52,483 bases of DNA from Ruminococcus sp. (GTDB lineage Bacteria; Bacillota; Clostridia; Oscillospirales; Ruminococcaceae), in NCBI GenBank assembly GCA_015066665.1, contig SVNX01000016.1, forward strand, positions 1 to 52,483, given 5' to 3'. A program made the position numbers and the translations under genes. Below, piece by piece: positions 6,961 through 15,841 of this stretch; the stretch's first letter is position 1; each line of letters begins with the position of its first letter. The notes under the pieces are model-generated. The model made no database searches. It was not told the origin of the DNA and saw nothing but the letters and a program-made list of their open reading frames with translations.

Positions 6961-8544
6961 ATGTCAAGAGAAATCATTGTAGATAATTTCGCCGGAGGCG
7001 GCGGAGCATCCACCGGCATTGAAATGGCTGTCGGCCGGAATGTTGACATCGCCATCAATCATGATCCGGATGCTATCCGTATGCATAAGGCAAACCATCC
7101 GTGCACCAAGCATTACTGTGAGGATGTGTGGGAGGTTGACCCCGTTGAGGCGTGCGGCGGCCGGAAGGTAGGGCTTGCATGGTTTTCGCCGGACTGCACG
7201 CATTTTAGCCGTGCCAAGGGGGGAAAGCCGGTGGACAAGAATATCCGTGGTCTTGCATGGGTTGCAGTCCGCTGGGCGTACATGGTAAGACCCAGAGTCA
7301 TCATGCTTGAAAATGTGCCTGAAATCAGGTCATGGGGGCCGCTGGATGATAAAGGCAAGCCAATCAAGCAGCGTGCCGGTGAAATCTTTGAGGGATTCTG
7401 TATGGCGCTGACGACGGGAATCCCGCCGGAGCATCCTGCACATGGTGAGATGTGTGCATCTCTCGGGATCCTGCCGGAATCGGAGATGGCTGAAGCGCTG
7501 TCAAGGGGTCTTGGCTATATGCTGGACTACAGGATTCTGCGCTCCTGCGATTATGGAGCACCCACAACACGGACACGATTTTACATGATCGCACGCAGCG
7601 ACGGGAATCCGATCATCTGGCCGGAAGCAACGCATGGAGAAGCAAACGGGCTGCTGCCATATCATACCGCTGCGGAATGCATCGATTGGAGCATCCCCGC
7701 AAAGAGCATCTTTGAGCGGGAAAAGCCGCTTGCGGAAAATACACTCCGCAGGATTGCAAGAGGCATCAGGAAATTTGTGATCGATCATCCCGACCCGTTT
7801 ATCGTGACGGTCAACCATGGCGGCGATTGCTTCCGAGGGCAGAACATCCACGATCCGCTGAACACAGTCACCGCAAAAAACGGCTATAGTGTCGTTGTAC
7901 CCTCTCTGATCCAGTATCACAGCGAGACTGCTGATGACGAAGTCAGGGGGCAGGAGCTGACAGAACCCCTGATGACAGTTGACACACAGCCCCGATATGC
8001 TTTATCCGTTGCACACATTATGAAAAACTATGGCGGCAATTATACCGGATCGGGCAGCGGCGCAGACGATCCGCTGGATACCGTCACAGCCAAAGATCAC
8101 AACAGTCTTGTCACTGCCCACATTCTTACGCTGCGCAATCACATGGATGGGCAGGCATTGGATGAGCCGCTATCAACTATATCCTGCAGCGGTGCGCATC
8201 ATGCAGAAGTGCAGGCATTCCTGGTCAAGTATTTTTCGAATGGTGCCGCAAAATCCGTGCAGGAACCGCTTGACACGGTAACAACGAAAGACCGTTTTGC
8301 ACTTGTCACAATCCACGGAGAGGAATACATCATCACTGATATCCGGATGCGGATGCTGCAGCCGAGAGAGCTGTTCAATGCGCAGGGATTCCCGGCTGAT
8401 TATATTATTGATCATGATTTCGAGGGAAAGCCGTACAGCAAGGCCGCACAGGTGGCCAGATGCGGAAATGCTGTGACGCCGCCCGTTCCGGCAGCACTTG
8501 TCAGGGCGAATCTTCCGGAATTATGCAAGGAGGAACAAATATGA
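6961..8544 (+). CDS. Phage DNA (cytosine-5) methyltransferase
   Basis: This 527-residue enzyme would transfer a methyl group from S-adenosylmethionine to cytosine C5. Visible motifs are I (DNFAGGGGASTGIEM, 8-22), IV (SPDCTHFS with catalytic Cys79, where most family members have PCQ), VI (ENV, 117-119), VIII (TRTRFYMIA), and IX-X at the end (QGFPADY, KAAQVARCGNAVTPPV). Between VIII and X is a long target-recognition region built of repeated units of the form PLxTVTxKDxxxLV. No cognate restriction enzyme is adjacent, so it is an orphan, probably protecting phage DNA or marking it for packaging or regulation. AAAGGGAGAG precedes the ATG. Confidence 0.93.
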   Translation: MSREIIVDNFAGGGGASTGIEMAVGRNVDIAINHDPDAIRMHKANHPCTKHYCEDVWEVDPVEACGGRKVGLAWFSPDCTHFSRAKGGKPVDKNIRGLAWVAVRWAYMVRPRVIMLENVPEIRSWGPLDDKGKPIKQRAGEIFEGFCMALTTGIPPEHPAHGEMCASLGILPESEMAEALSRGLGYMLDYRILRSCDYGAPTTRTRFYMIARSDGNPIIWPEATHGEANGLLPYHTAAECIDWSIPAKSIFEREKPLAENTLRRIARGIRKFVIDHPDPFIVTVNHGGDCFRGQNIHDPLNTVTAKNGYSVVVPSLIQYHSETADDEVRGQELTEPLMTVDTQPRYALSVAHIMKNYGGNYTGSGSGADDPLDTVTAKDHNSLVTAHILTLRNHMDGQALDEPLSTISCSGAHHAEVQAFLVKYFSNGAAKSVQEPLDTVTTKDRFALVTIHGEEYIITDIRMRMLQPRELFNAQGFPADYIIDHDFEGKPYSKAAQVARCGNAVTPPVPAALVRANLPELCKEEQI

Positions 8545-8666
8545 AACATAAACACTACTGCAAGCACTGCAACCTTGAGATATCCCCGGCCGATCTCAGA
8601 CTCGGCATCGGGTTTGCGTATCATGAGCGGTGCTATGCCAAATTTTATGGGAGGTTTAGTGACTGA
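8541..8666 (+). CDS. Small zinc-ribbon phage protein
   Basis: The 41-residue product, MKHKHYCKHCNLEISP..., has CKHC and a later HERC that could bind one zinc ion. It starts by ATGA overlap with the methyltransferase stop, with AGGAGG upstream. It is followed by an overlapping start of the next zinc-binding ORF. Function unknown. Confidence 0.6.
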   Translation: MKHKHYCKHCNLEISPADLRLGIGFAYHERCYAKFYGRFSD

Positions 8667-8878
8667 TGGCAATCCGTAAAACAAGCGACTGCAACGGCTG
8701 TCCCGAGTGCATCGGCTGCAGTCTCGGGAAGTACCGTAATGCCGTATTCTGTGATGAATGCGGGCAAGAGATCGATGAAACAGTGTATCTTGTGAGCGGC
8801 GAGCATCTGTGTGAGGAATGCGCTCTGGATACAATAGCGAGCATCAGCGTGGAGGAATTGACCGATGATCCTGAGTGA
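8666..8878 (+). CDS. Small cysteine-rich zinc-ribbon phage protein
   Basis: This 70-residue protein has two cysteine clusters: CNGCPECIGC in the N-terminus and CDECG...CEECA later, with spacing fitting a treble-clef or zinc-ribbon fold. It is tightly packed between neighbours (1-bp overlap before, 14-bp overlap after). No family is recognised. Confidence 0.65.
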   Translation: MAIRKTSDCNGCPECIGCSLGKYRNAVFCDECGQEIDETVYLVSGEHLCEECALDTIASISVEELTDDPE

Positions 8879-9509
8879 CCCCAGAACTCACGCCGAATGG
8901 CTTGCCTGCCGGAAATCCGGCATCGGCGGATCGGATGCGGCATCCGTGCTCGGACTCAATCCCTACAAGTCCAACATCGAGCTGTATCGGGAAAAGGCAG
9001 GCATCGCCACGCCGGCGGACATCTCCGACAATCCTGCCGTCCGGTTCGGTAAGGAAGCCGAAGCGCACATCCGTGCACTGTTCCAGCTGAATCATCCGGA
9101 GTACAATCTTGATTATCACGAATTCCGGATGTATGCACAGCCGGATACACCGTACTTATACGCCACGCTGGACGGCGAGCTTACGACCGGAAACCGTTAC
9201 GGTATACTGGAGATCAAGACCACCACGATCCAGCAGAACAGGCAGTGGGACGACTGGACGGACAGGATTCCGGAGCACTACTATGTGCAGATTCTCCACC
9301 AGCTGCAATGCACCGGATGGGATTTTGTCGTGCTCGTGGCGTTTATCCGTTACCGCAAAGGCGACGGATGGGCGGCGGCTATGCGTGAGTATTACATCGA
9401 GCGTTCTGAAGTGGAACATGAAATCACATATCTGAAAGAGAAAGAAGTACAGTTCTGGCGGCGTGTCACGGATCACGAAGAACCGCCGCTGATACTGCCG
9501 AGAATTTAG
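8865..9509 (+). CDS. YqaJ-family viral recombinase exonuclease
   Basis: This 214-residue nuclease belongs to the lambda-exonuclease-like YqaJ family, which degrades the 5' strand of double-stranded ends to give a substrate for RecT. Landmarks are the N-terminal W...R..GIGGSDAA segment, GKEAEAHI (Glu), the metal-binding Asp in ATLDGEL, and the E-x-K pair in GILEIKTTT. It forms a recombination module with RecT and SSB just downstream. The ATG is preceded by GGAGG and overlaps the previous gene. Confidence 0.9.
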   Translation: MILSDPRTHAEWLACRKSGIGGSDAASVLGLNPYKSNIELYREKAGIATPADISDNPAVRFGKEAEAHIRALFQLNHPEYNLDYHEFRMYAQPDTPYLYATLDGELTTGNRYGILEIKTTTIQQNRQWDDWTDRIPEHYYVQILHQLQCTGWDFVVLVAFIRYRKGDGWAAAMREYYIERSEVEHEITYLKEKEVQFWRRVTDHEEPPLILPRI

Positions 9510-9523
9510 CGAGGAGGAAATCA

Positions 9524-10354
9524 ATGGAATTTGAAGTAACAACCGACCTGTCGGTACTGCCGGCAGTGATTGAGAGCAATGCGGAGGAGGTCAAGGCACA
9601 GCTTTCGCAGGCTCTCGAAAAGTACAAGACGATTGCCGTCACGCCGGAAACCATGAAGCAGGCGAAGTCCGACAAGGCAGATCTGAACAAGCTCCGCACA
9701 GCGATTGAGGAACGCCGCAAGGAGATCAAGCGGCAGTGTCTTGCACCGTATGAAGCATTCGAGGTCAAGTGCAAGGAAATCACCGCTCTGATCGACGAGC
9801 CGATTGCTGTCATCGACGCTCAGGTGAAAGCGATCGTGGAGGCAGCCGTGAAGGAAAAGTGTGACGTTCTGCAGGCATACTTCAACAGTATTGTATCCGA
9901 AAAGAACGCAGAGTGGATCGACATTAATCGCATTCTGAACCCTAAGTGGAAGAATTCCACGATGAAACTGGATGTGCTGAAACGTGAGATCTCCGAAGCT
10001 GTTGACCGACTGCTTGCGGAGGAAGCGGAGCTGCAGAGCATCTACGCCATGTCGCCGCTGTATCCTGCGATCTGGGGGAAATATCTGGAAACCTATGACA
10101 AGGGGCAGACACTTGCCTATGCCGCAGTCCTGATCCAGCAGGAGCAGCAGAGACAGCTGGCACCGCCGCCGATGCCGGAACCTGTGCCACAGCCGGTTCC
10201 CGAACCTGTGCCGATGCCCGAACCCGTACAGGATGAGCATCTGATCACCGGAATGTTCCGTGTGACAGGCACGAGAGCGCAGATTCAGGCACTCTCGGCG
10301 TTTATGAAGCAGAACGGCATTGCATTTGAAGTTATCAGAGGAGGAAAACAGTAA
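9524..10354 (+). CDS. DUF1351 phage protein of the recombination module
   Basis: The 276-residue protein is largely helical and probably coiled-coil in residues 20-110 (KQAKSDKADLNKLRTAIEER). It has a Pro-rich segment near 205-230 (PEPVPQPVPEPVPMPEP) and a small C-terminal domain (TGTRAQIQALSAFMKQNGIAFEV) resembling a short alpha/beta fold. By family knowledge DUF1351 proteins commonly sit between YqaJ and RecT in Gram-positive phages; their role is not settled. It overlaps recT by one base (TAATG). Confidence 0.8.
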   Translation: MEFEVTTDLSVLPAVIESNAEEVKAQLSQALEKYKTIAVTPETMKQAKSDKADLNKLRTAIEERRKEIKRQCLAPYEAFEVKCKEITALIDEPIAVIDAQVKAIVEAAVKEKCDVLQAYFNSIVSEKNAEWIDINRILNPKWKNSTMKLDVLKREISEAVDRLLAEEAELQSIYAMSPLYPAIWGKYLETYDKGQTLAYAAVLIQQEQQRQLAPPPMPEPVPQPVPEPVPMPEPVQDEHLITGMFRVTGTRAQIQALSAFMKQNGIAFEVIRGGKQ

Positions 10355-11127
10355 TGGCAGTCATGAATAATCTGGTGCAGCAGCCTGCACCGCCGCAGCA
10401 GTACATGGTACAGTATCGTGCCGGAAACACGGACATTGTACTGGATGAGCAGACGGTCGTGAATTATCTGGTCAGCGGAAAAGTAGAAAACGTAACGCCG
10501 CAGGAAGTCGTGATGTTCATGAAGCTCTGTGAGCATCAGGGACTGAACCCGTTTCTGCATGAAGCATATCTCGTGAAGTACGGCAGGGACAATCCTGCGC
10601 AGATCGTGGTCGGTAAATCTGCTCTGGAAAAGAGAGCATACCGGAATCAGCGGTACAAGGGAATCATCGGCGGCATTATTGTCGTGCGCCAGGATGGTGT
10701 GATTGACTACAGAGTCGGAGAATTCTATCTGCCGGAAGAACGCATTGTCGGCGGATGGGCGAAAGTTTTTGTGGACGGCTTCACAAATCCGATTGAATCA
10801 TCTGTTGCGATGGCTGAATACAATAGCGGGAAATCCGTCTGGACACAGAAGCCTGCCACGATGATCCATAAGGTCGCAAAGGTTCACGCACTTCGGGAGG
10901 CGTTTCCGGAGGATATGGCTGGTATGTACTCCGCAGAAGAAGTCGGCGCATATGACCTGCCGGAAGCTCCGATCGAGCCGCCGCACGGAGTCCGTGCAGA
11001 CGTTTTTCCTCACAATGCGCCTGACGGCGCAAAGGTCGGAGTGCAGAATGTAGTCGAAGCGGAGATCGCACCGCCACCGCAGGAACAGTACGAGTATGAT
11101 GAATTTGCAGAACTGATGGGAGGTTAA
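10354..11127 (+). CDS. recT: RecT-family single-strand annealing protein
   Basis: This 257-residue recombinase would anneal complementary single strands exposed by the YqaJ exonuclease. The family core is visible: EVVMFMKLCEHQGLNPFLHE, QIVVGKSALEKRAYRN, and AKVHALREAFPEDMAGMYSAEE. The C-terminal 50 residues are Pro/Glu-rich and probably flexible. The order exonuclease, DUF1351, RecT, SSB is standard for this phage group. Confidence 0.92.
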   Translation: MAVMNNLVQQPAPPQQYMVQYRAGNTDIVLDEQTVVNYLVSGKVENVTPQEVVMFMKLCEHQGLNPFLHEAYLVKYGRDNPAQIVVGKSALEKRAYRNQRYKGIIGGIIVVRQDGVIDYRVGEFYLPEERIVGGWAKVFVDGFTNPIESSVAMAEYNSGKSVWTQKPATMIHKVAKVHALREAFPEDMAGMYSAEEVGAYDLPEAPIEPPHGVRADVFPHNAPDGAKVGVQNVVEAEIAPPPQEQYEYDEFAELMGG

Positions 11128-11129
11128 AC

Positions 11130-11729
11130 ATGTACAACAGAGTGATTTTGATGGGCAGACTGACCGCTGATCCGGAGCTGAAGCAGACCCAGAACGGCAT
11201 TGCAATGTGCCGTGTATCCGTCGCTGTGGATCGTGGATACACAAAGCAGGGTGAAGAGAAAAAGACCGATTTCTTCGATGTGACATTCTGGCGGCAGCAG
11301 GCGGAATTCGTCTGCCGTTACTTCTCCAAGGGCCGTGCGATCCACATCGAGGGCAAGCTCCAGAATGATAACTACACCGACCAGAACGGTCAGAAGCATT
11401 ACAGGACGTCCATCGTTGCGGACAACGTCACATTCTGCGGCGATAAGAGTAACAAGCAGAACCAGCAGAACAGCTACTATCAGCAGCCCCAGCAGGGCGG
11501 ATACTACCAGCAGCCTCAGCAGTATGCACCGCCTCCGCAGCAGTACCAGCAGCCTGCGCAGAACAGCTACTATCAGCAGCCGACGACGCAGCAGCAGTAC
11601 CAGCAGCCCACACCGCCTCCGCAGTATCAGGGCGGCTACACCCAGCAAGACAAGCCTCCCGACATCTTGGGGGACTTCGATGTGAGCGAGTTTCAGGAGA
11701 TTCTCGGTGACGGGGATGTGCCGTTCTGA
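11130..11729 (+). CDS. ssb: Phage single-stranded DNA-binding protein
   Basis: This 199-residue protein has an N-terminal OB fold (YNRVILMGRLTADPELKQT, residues 1-110) typical of bacterial SSB. A long Gln/Tyr/Pro-rich linker (about 110-175, QQPQQGGYYQQPQQ) follows, then the acidic tip ending in GDGDVPF, the phage version of the DDDIPF tail that recruits replication and repair proteins. A GGGAGGTTAAAC ribosome binding site precedes the ATG. It coats single strands during replication and recombination. Confidence 0.94.
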   Translation: MYNRVILMGRLTADPELKQTQNGIAMCRVSVAVDRGYTKQGEEKKTDFFDVTFWRQQAEFVCRYFSKGRAIHIEGKLQNDNYTDQNGQKHYRTSIVADNVTFCGDKSNKQNQQNSYYQQPQQGGYYQQPQQYAPPPQQYQQPAQNSYYQQPTTQQQYQQPTPPPQYQGGYTQQDKPPDILGDFDVSEFQEILGDGDVPF

Positions 11730-11832
11730 TTCCGGTTGCATCGTAACGTGCAACTTTTGATTGAAAATGCAGGATGGATGAGGGGGCATGGGGCACGCCG
11801 TCCCCCCCATTCTCCATAAGGAGGTGATTTTT

Positions 11833-13902
11833 ATCATCACTGAAAATTTGCAGGACATTGACTATGCCGATTTTGAAGCCGTGCTGGATGTGATCCTGTC
11901 GCTGACAGACAATGCCAAAACTCAGACAGAGGTCAACACCGCCATGCAGCAGATGAAGCAGGCGGCGATCCAGAAACAGCAGATGCACGAATTCTCCAAC
12001 ACCGTCCGCCGTCTGCGGCGGCTTATCGAGGAGGACACAAACTTCCAGTTCATAGACTTCAATGCCGCTGGGCTGGTTCTCCGCTGGCAGTACGATCTGA
12101 CCGATTTCCAGAATACCGAAGATCCGTTCCGTGAAGTGTTCGAGCAGCCGACAGCATTCAAGCAGAAACGTGCGCTGGAGCTGATCGCAGCAGAAGCACA
12201 GCAGGCAGGATACAAGGGATTCAAGTCCATGTACACCGCCTATGTGCAGGAACGCAGGGCGATGAACGAACAGCCGAATGCAAATTTGCCCGTCCATGCA
12301 ACCGAATTTCCGGAACAGCCGCTGGAGCTGGATGCAGGAGACTGGATCTGCGATGCGTCCGGCGTGTATCGTACCGGCATCAACGGCTTCGAGTATGCCT
12401 GCCATCATCCGATCATGCCTGTCAAGCGGCTTGTGAACATCGACACATGGGAGGAAAAGCTGGAGATCGCATTCTATCGTGGCAGAGGATGGCGGAAAAT
12501 CACAGCAAGCAAACGCACACTATTTGATTCCTCCAAAATCATCGAGCTTGCCGCATATGGCGCAGCGGTGACTTCCAAAACCGCAAAAACCCTCGCTGAT
12601 TTTCTCTGCCATGTGGAGGGCATCAACTACGACCGCATCCCACAGCAGGACAGTATATCCCGTATCGGATGGATGCAGGACGGCGGCTTTTCCCCCTATG
12701 TGCAGGACATTGCATTTGACGGCGATGCAAGCTATGGCGAGATCTTCCGGTCGATCCGTCAGGAGGGCGACTTTGAGACATGGAAACAGGCGGCGATCCG
12801 ATGTCGCAGGGAAAGCGTGACGGCACAGGTCATGCTGGCGGCTTCCTTTGCGTCCGTTCTGATCTCCAGAATCGGTGCACTGCCGTTCTTCGTCCATCTC
12901 TGGGGTGGCGAGTCCGGCACGGGCAAATCCGTCGCTCTGATGCTGGCGGCTTCCGTCTGGGGCAATCCGGAAATCGGCAAGTATCCGCAGACGTTCAATG
13001 CAACACAGGTCGGACATGAAAAGACAGCCGCATTTCTGGGAAATATCCCGATGTGCATTGATGAGCTGCAGCTGTCAAAGGATTCACACGGGCGGAGCAA
13101 GTTTGACGTGTACCAGCTGGCGCAGGGTGTGGGCAGAACCAGAGGCAACAAAGCCGGAGGCGTTGACAAAACACCGACATGGTCGCTGTGCATCCTCACC
13201 ACCGGAGAATCTCCGATCGTATCGGAATCAGCCGGTGCAGGTGCAGTGAACCGTGTCATTGACATCGAGTGCAGAGCATCCGAAAAGGTCATCCGTGATG
13301 GTATCGGGACATGCAGGGTGATCCGGTCGCACTATGGGCATGCGGGGCGGCGGTTCGTGGAATCACTGAACGAGGAACGGATCACGCAGGCGCAGGAAAT
13401 GTACCAGCAGTATTTCGGAGAGCTTGCACAAGGCGAAACGACCGAAAAGCAAGCAATGGCAGCGGCTCTGCTCCTGACAGCGGACGCATTGGCGGACACG
13501 CTGATCTTCGGGACGGGGCTGCATCTCACCACAGCACAGATCTCCGCATTCCTCAAATCCAAAGCCTCTGTCTCGGTCGGAGAACGTGGCTACAGCTATA
13601 TGTGCGACTGGGTGGCGATGAACGCCAACAAGTTCCAGAGCGAGAACAAGAACGAGATCTACGGCACGATCGAGGGCGACTATGCCTATGTCAATCAGTC
13701 GGTCTTCCGCAGTGCCTGCCGTGATGCAGGGTTCGATGACCGGGCGTTGCTGTCGTGGCTCAAGTCGGAGGGGTTGATTCTGACGAGGGGCAGGAACAAC
13801 ACCAGAGGGAAGCGGATCAACGGCGTGAACGTCGAGTGCATTGCAATGAAAATGAAAGACTGTGACAGCTATGATGGCGACGAATATAACTGTCTGTTGT
13901 GA
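11833..13902 (+). CDS. DUF927-domain phage ATPase (replicative helicase-like)
   Basis: A large ATPase of about 690-704 residues of the DUF927 family, often found where phages encode a replicative helicase. The Walker A motif is GGESGTGKS (about 12907-12930) and the Walker B is CIDELQ (about 13054-13071); the N-terminal region before them has the family's DWICDASGVYRT-like segment. The start is unusual. A perfect AAGGAGGTGA (11818-11827) is followed not by ATG but by ATT/ATC codons; ATC at 11833 has ideal 8-bp spacing. The only in-frame ATG, at 11788, has a poor site. I use 11833, with 11788 as the alternative. The gene is followed by the GGGAC repeat region. Confidence 0.85.
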   Translation: MITENLQDIDYADFEAVLDVILSLTDNAKTQTEVNTAMQQMKQAAIQKQQMHEFSNTVRRLRRLIEEDTNFQFIDFNAAGLVLRWQYDLTDFQNTEDPFREVFEQPTAFKQKRALELIAAEAQQAGYKGFKSMYTAYVQERRAMNEQPNANLPVHATEFPEQPLELDAGDWICDASGVYRTGINGFEYACHHPIMPVKRLVNIDTWEEKLEIAFYRGRGWRKITASKRTLFDSSKIIELAAYGAAVTSKTAKTLADFLCHVEGINYDRIPQQDSISRIGWMQDGGFSPYVQDIAFDGDASYGEIFRSIRQEGDFETWKQAAIRCRRESVTAQVMLAASFASVLISRIGALPFFVHLWGGESGTGKSVALMLAASVWGNPEIGKYPQTFNATQVGHEKTAAFLGNIPMCIDELQLSKDSHGRSKFDVYQLAQGVGRTRGNKAGGVDKTPTWSLCILTTGESPIVSESAGAGAVNRVIDIECRASEKVIRDGIGTCRVIRSHYGHAGRRFVESLNEERITQAQEMYQQYFGELAQGETTEKQAMAAALLLTADALADTLIFGTGLHLTTAQISAFLKSKASVSVGERGYSYMCDWVAMNANKFQSENKNEIYGTIEGDYAYVNQSVFRSACRDAGFDDRALLSWLKSEGLILTRGRNNTRGKRINGVNVECIAMKMKDCDSYDGDEYNCLL

Positions 13903-14195
13903 TGTGGGACTTTATGAGGGACAGTACGAGGGACATTTTGACAAGAAAATATCCCGATGTTCAGCCGCTTTTAAAAAGTGTGGGACTGTGGGACATTTCT
14001 CCCACATACACACAGGAAATTTAATAGAACATTCTGAAAAGAACCTTTGAGAAAAAATATTTCCCTCTGACGTGAGAATGTGCGATTTTGTCCCACAGTC
14101 CCACAACGTCAAAATTTTGGCTATAATTCGAAATAAATTTGTTGGGACAAATGTCCCACACAAATCCCACAATCCCACAAGAAAGGAGAAAGGAA
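13903..14195. other. Gene-free region with clustered GGGAC/GTCCC repeats, candidate replication origin
   Basis: Within about 250 bp there are six GGGAC (13906, 13918, 13930, 13982, 13990, 14144) and three GTCCC (14090, 14098, 14153), mostly in the context TGTGGGAC. The pair at 14144-14157 forms a small palindrome (GGGACAAATGTCCC). The stretch is AT-rich between the repeats and lies between the DUF927 ATPase and the SF2 helicase genes. Repeats with AT-rich DNA beside replication genes suggest iterons. The origin role is inference. Confidence 0.45.
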
Positions 14196-15527
14196 ATGCA
14201 GCTGCGAGACTACCAGCTGAAAGCCATCCGTGATGTCTCCCTTGCGTGGCGTGCCGGATATAAACGTCCCTGCATCGTCATTCCTTGCGGCGGCGGTAAA
14301 TCCATCATCACAGCGGACATGGCTAAGCGTGTGACGGACTCCATGCGGCGTGTGCTGTTTCTGGTGCATCGCAGGGAACTCTGTGAGCAGATCGAGGACA
14401 CATTCCGCAGCTACGGAGCAGACATGGACCTGTGCAGCATCATGATGGTGCAGACGGCATCACGGCGCATTGAGAAGCTGGAACGCCCCACTCTGATCAT
14501 CACGGACGAAAACCACCACTGCCTTGCAAGCAGCTACAAGCGGATCTATCAGCACTTTGCAGATGTGCACTGTGTCGGAGTGACGGCAACGCCTGTCCGG
14601 CTCAATGGCGGAGGCTTAGGTGAGATCAATGACAAGCTCATCATCGGTCCGACTGTCCGTGAGCTGATCGGGCGGAACTGCCTTGCAGACTTTGACTGTT
14701 ATGCGCCGCAAGTGACGGATCTGTCCGGTCTGAAACGCAAATCAACGGGCGATTTTGACATGACACAGGCGGCGGAACTTCTTGGCAAGCCTGCAATCTA
14801 TGGCGACATCATCCGGCACTACCATGGCCTTGCGGACGGTGTGAAAGCGATCTGCTACTGTCCGACGATCCCGCACAGCATGGAGGTCGCACAGCGATTC
14901 CGTGATGCCGGCATTCCGGCGGCACACATTGACGGCGAAACGCCAAAACAGCAGCGTGCGGACATCATCCGGGACTTCCGTGAGAATCGCCTGCAGATCC
15001 TCTGCAACGTGGATCTGATCTCGGAGGGATTCGACGTTCCGGACTGCGGATGCAGCATCCTGCTCAGACCGACAAAGTCCCTGACACTGTACACACAGCA
15101 GGCAATGCGGTGTATGCGGTATCAGCCTGACAAGCGGGCGATCATCATCGACCATGTAGGCAATGTGCATCGGTTCGGACTGCCCGATGAAGAACGGCAG
15201 TGGACGCTGGATCCGAAGCCACAGAAGAAACAGGAGAAAGCCGTATCCGTGAAGCAGTGCACAGAATGCTTCTATACACATGCACCAGCTCCGGCATGCC
15301 CGAAATGCGGTCATGTCTACGAGAAATCGGAACGGCAGATCATGGAGGAGAGGAAGGAGCAGGAGCTTCAGAAGATCGAGCGGCGTGTAAGCATGATGCG
15401 ATCCCCATCGGAATGCACATCCATGAAGGAACTCTGCGTTATGGAAAAACAGCGAGGCTATAAGCACGGTTGGGCATTTCACCAGGCGAAACGAATGGGA
15501 ATTTTCAAGAAAGGAGAATCAGCGTGA
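14196..15527 (+). CDS. Phage SF2 DEAD/DEAH-box helicase with C-terminal zinc ribbon
   Basis: The start is MQLRDYQLKAI at 14196, after AAAGGAGAAAGGAA. The 443-residue helicase has a Q-like DYQ motif, Walker A PCGGGKS (about 27-33), motif II DENH (about 104-107), motif III TATPVR, and motif VI in QQAMRCMRYQPDKRA. Near the end four cysteines (CTEC...CPKCG) form a zinc ribbon. It presumably unwinds DNA during phage replication or recombination. It is coupled to the following nuclease by a 4-bp GTGA overlap. Confidence 0.92.
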   Translation: MQLRDYQLKAIRDVSLAWRAGYKRPCIVIPCGGGKSIITADMAKRVTDSMRRVLFLVHRRELCEQIEDTFRSYGADMDLCSIMMVQTASRRIEKLERPTLIITDENHHCLASSYKRIYQHFADVHCVGVTATPVRLNGGGLGEINDKLIIGPTVRELIGRNCLADFDCYAPQVTDLSGLKRKSTGDFDMTQAAELLGKPAIYGDIIRHYHGLADGVKAICYCPTIPHSMEVAQRFRDAGIPAAHIDGETPKQQRADIIRDFRENRLQILCNVDLISEGFDVPDCGCSILLRPTKSLTLYTQQAMRCMRYQPDKRAIIIDHVGNVHRFGLPDEERQWTLDPKPQKKQEKAVSVKQCTECFYTHAPAPACPKCGHVYEKSERQIMEERKEQELQKIERRVSMMRSPSECTSMKELCVMEKQRGYKHGWAFHQAKRMGIFKKGESA

Positions 15528-15841
15528 AGGAAACAGATATTCAGAACCAGATTCGGATGGCGTTGTCAGAGCATGGCATTGTCATCCGGCAGAATACAGG
15601 AAACTTTCTGACAGCGGACGGTCGGCGGATCGTCTGCGGCGTGAAAGGTCTGTCGGATCTGCTGTTCATCGGCAATGGATTTGTGGCATTTATCGAAGTC
15701 AAGAACAACACGGGCAGACCAACAAAGGAGCAGATCAGCTTTATCAACGCAGTCCGCAGGCTCGGACATCGTGCCGGCATCTGCCGCAGTGTGAGTGACG
15801 CACTCCGGCTCATCGGAGGTGATCCGGATGATGTTGGATGA
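15524..15841 (+). CDS. VRR-NUC domain nuclease
   Basis: The start is GTG at 15524, overlapping the helicase stop (GTGA), with AAAGGAG upstream. The 105-residue protein is a stand-alone VRR-NUC domain of the PD-(D/E)xK superfamily: GVKGLSDLLFIG carries the Asp, and FIEVKNNTGRPTKEQ carries the ExK pair. In phages such proteins often accompany SF2 helicases, and a role in processing branched replication intermediates is plausible. Confidence 0.9.
   Translation: MKETDIQNQIRMALSEHGIVIRQNTGNFLTADGRRIVCGVKGLSDLLFIGNGFVAFIEVKNNTGRPTKEQISFINAVRRLGHRAGICRSVSDALRLIGGDPDDVG

Noticed and set aside
6927-6986. 19-codon ORF (MYELSIAERERN...) overlapping the methyltransferase start
   Set aside because: Starts in the leader of the methyltransferase and runs out of frame into it; no clear ribosome binding site of its own.
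13912-14178. Minus-strand ORF in the GGGAC repeat region
   Set aside because: Composition follows the repeats, no ribosome binding site, and it is opposite to the operon.
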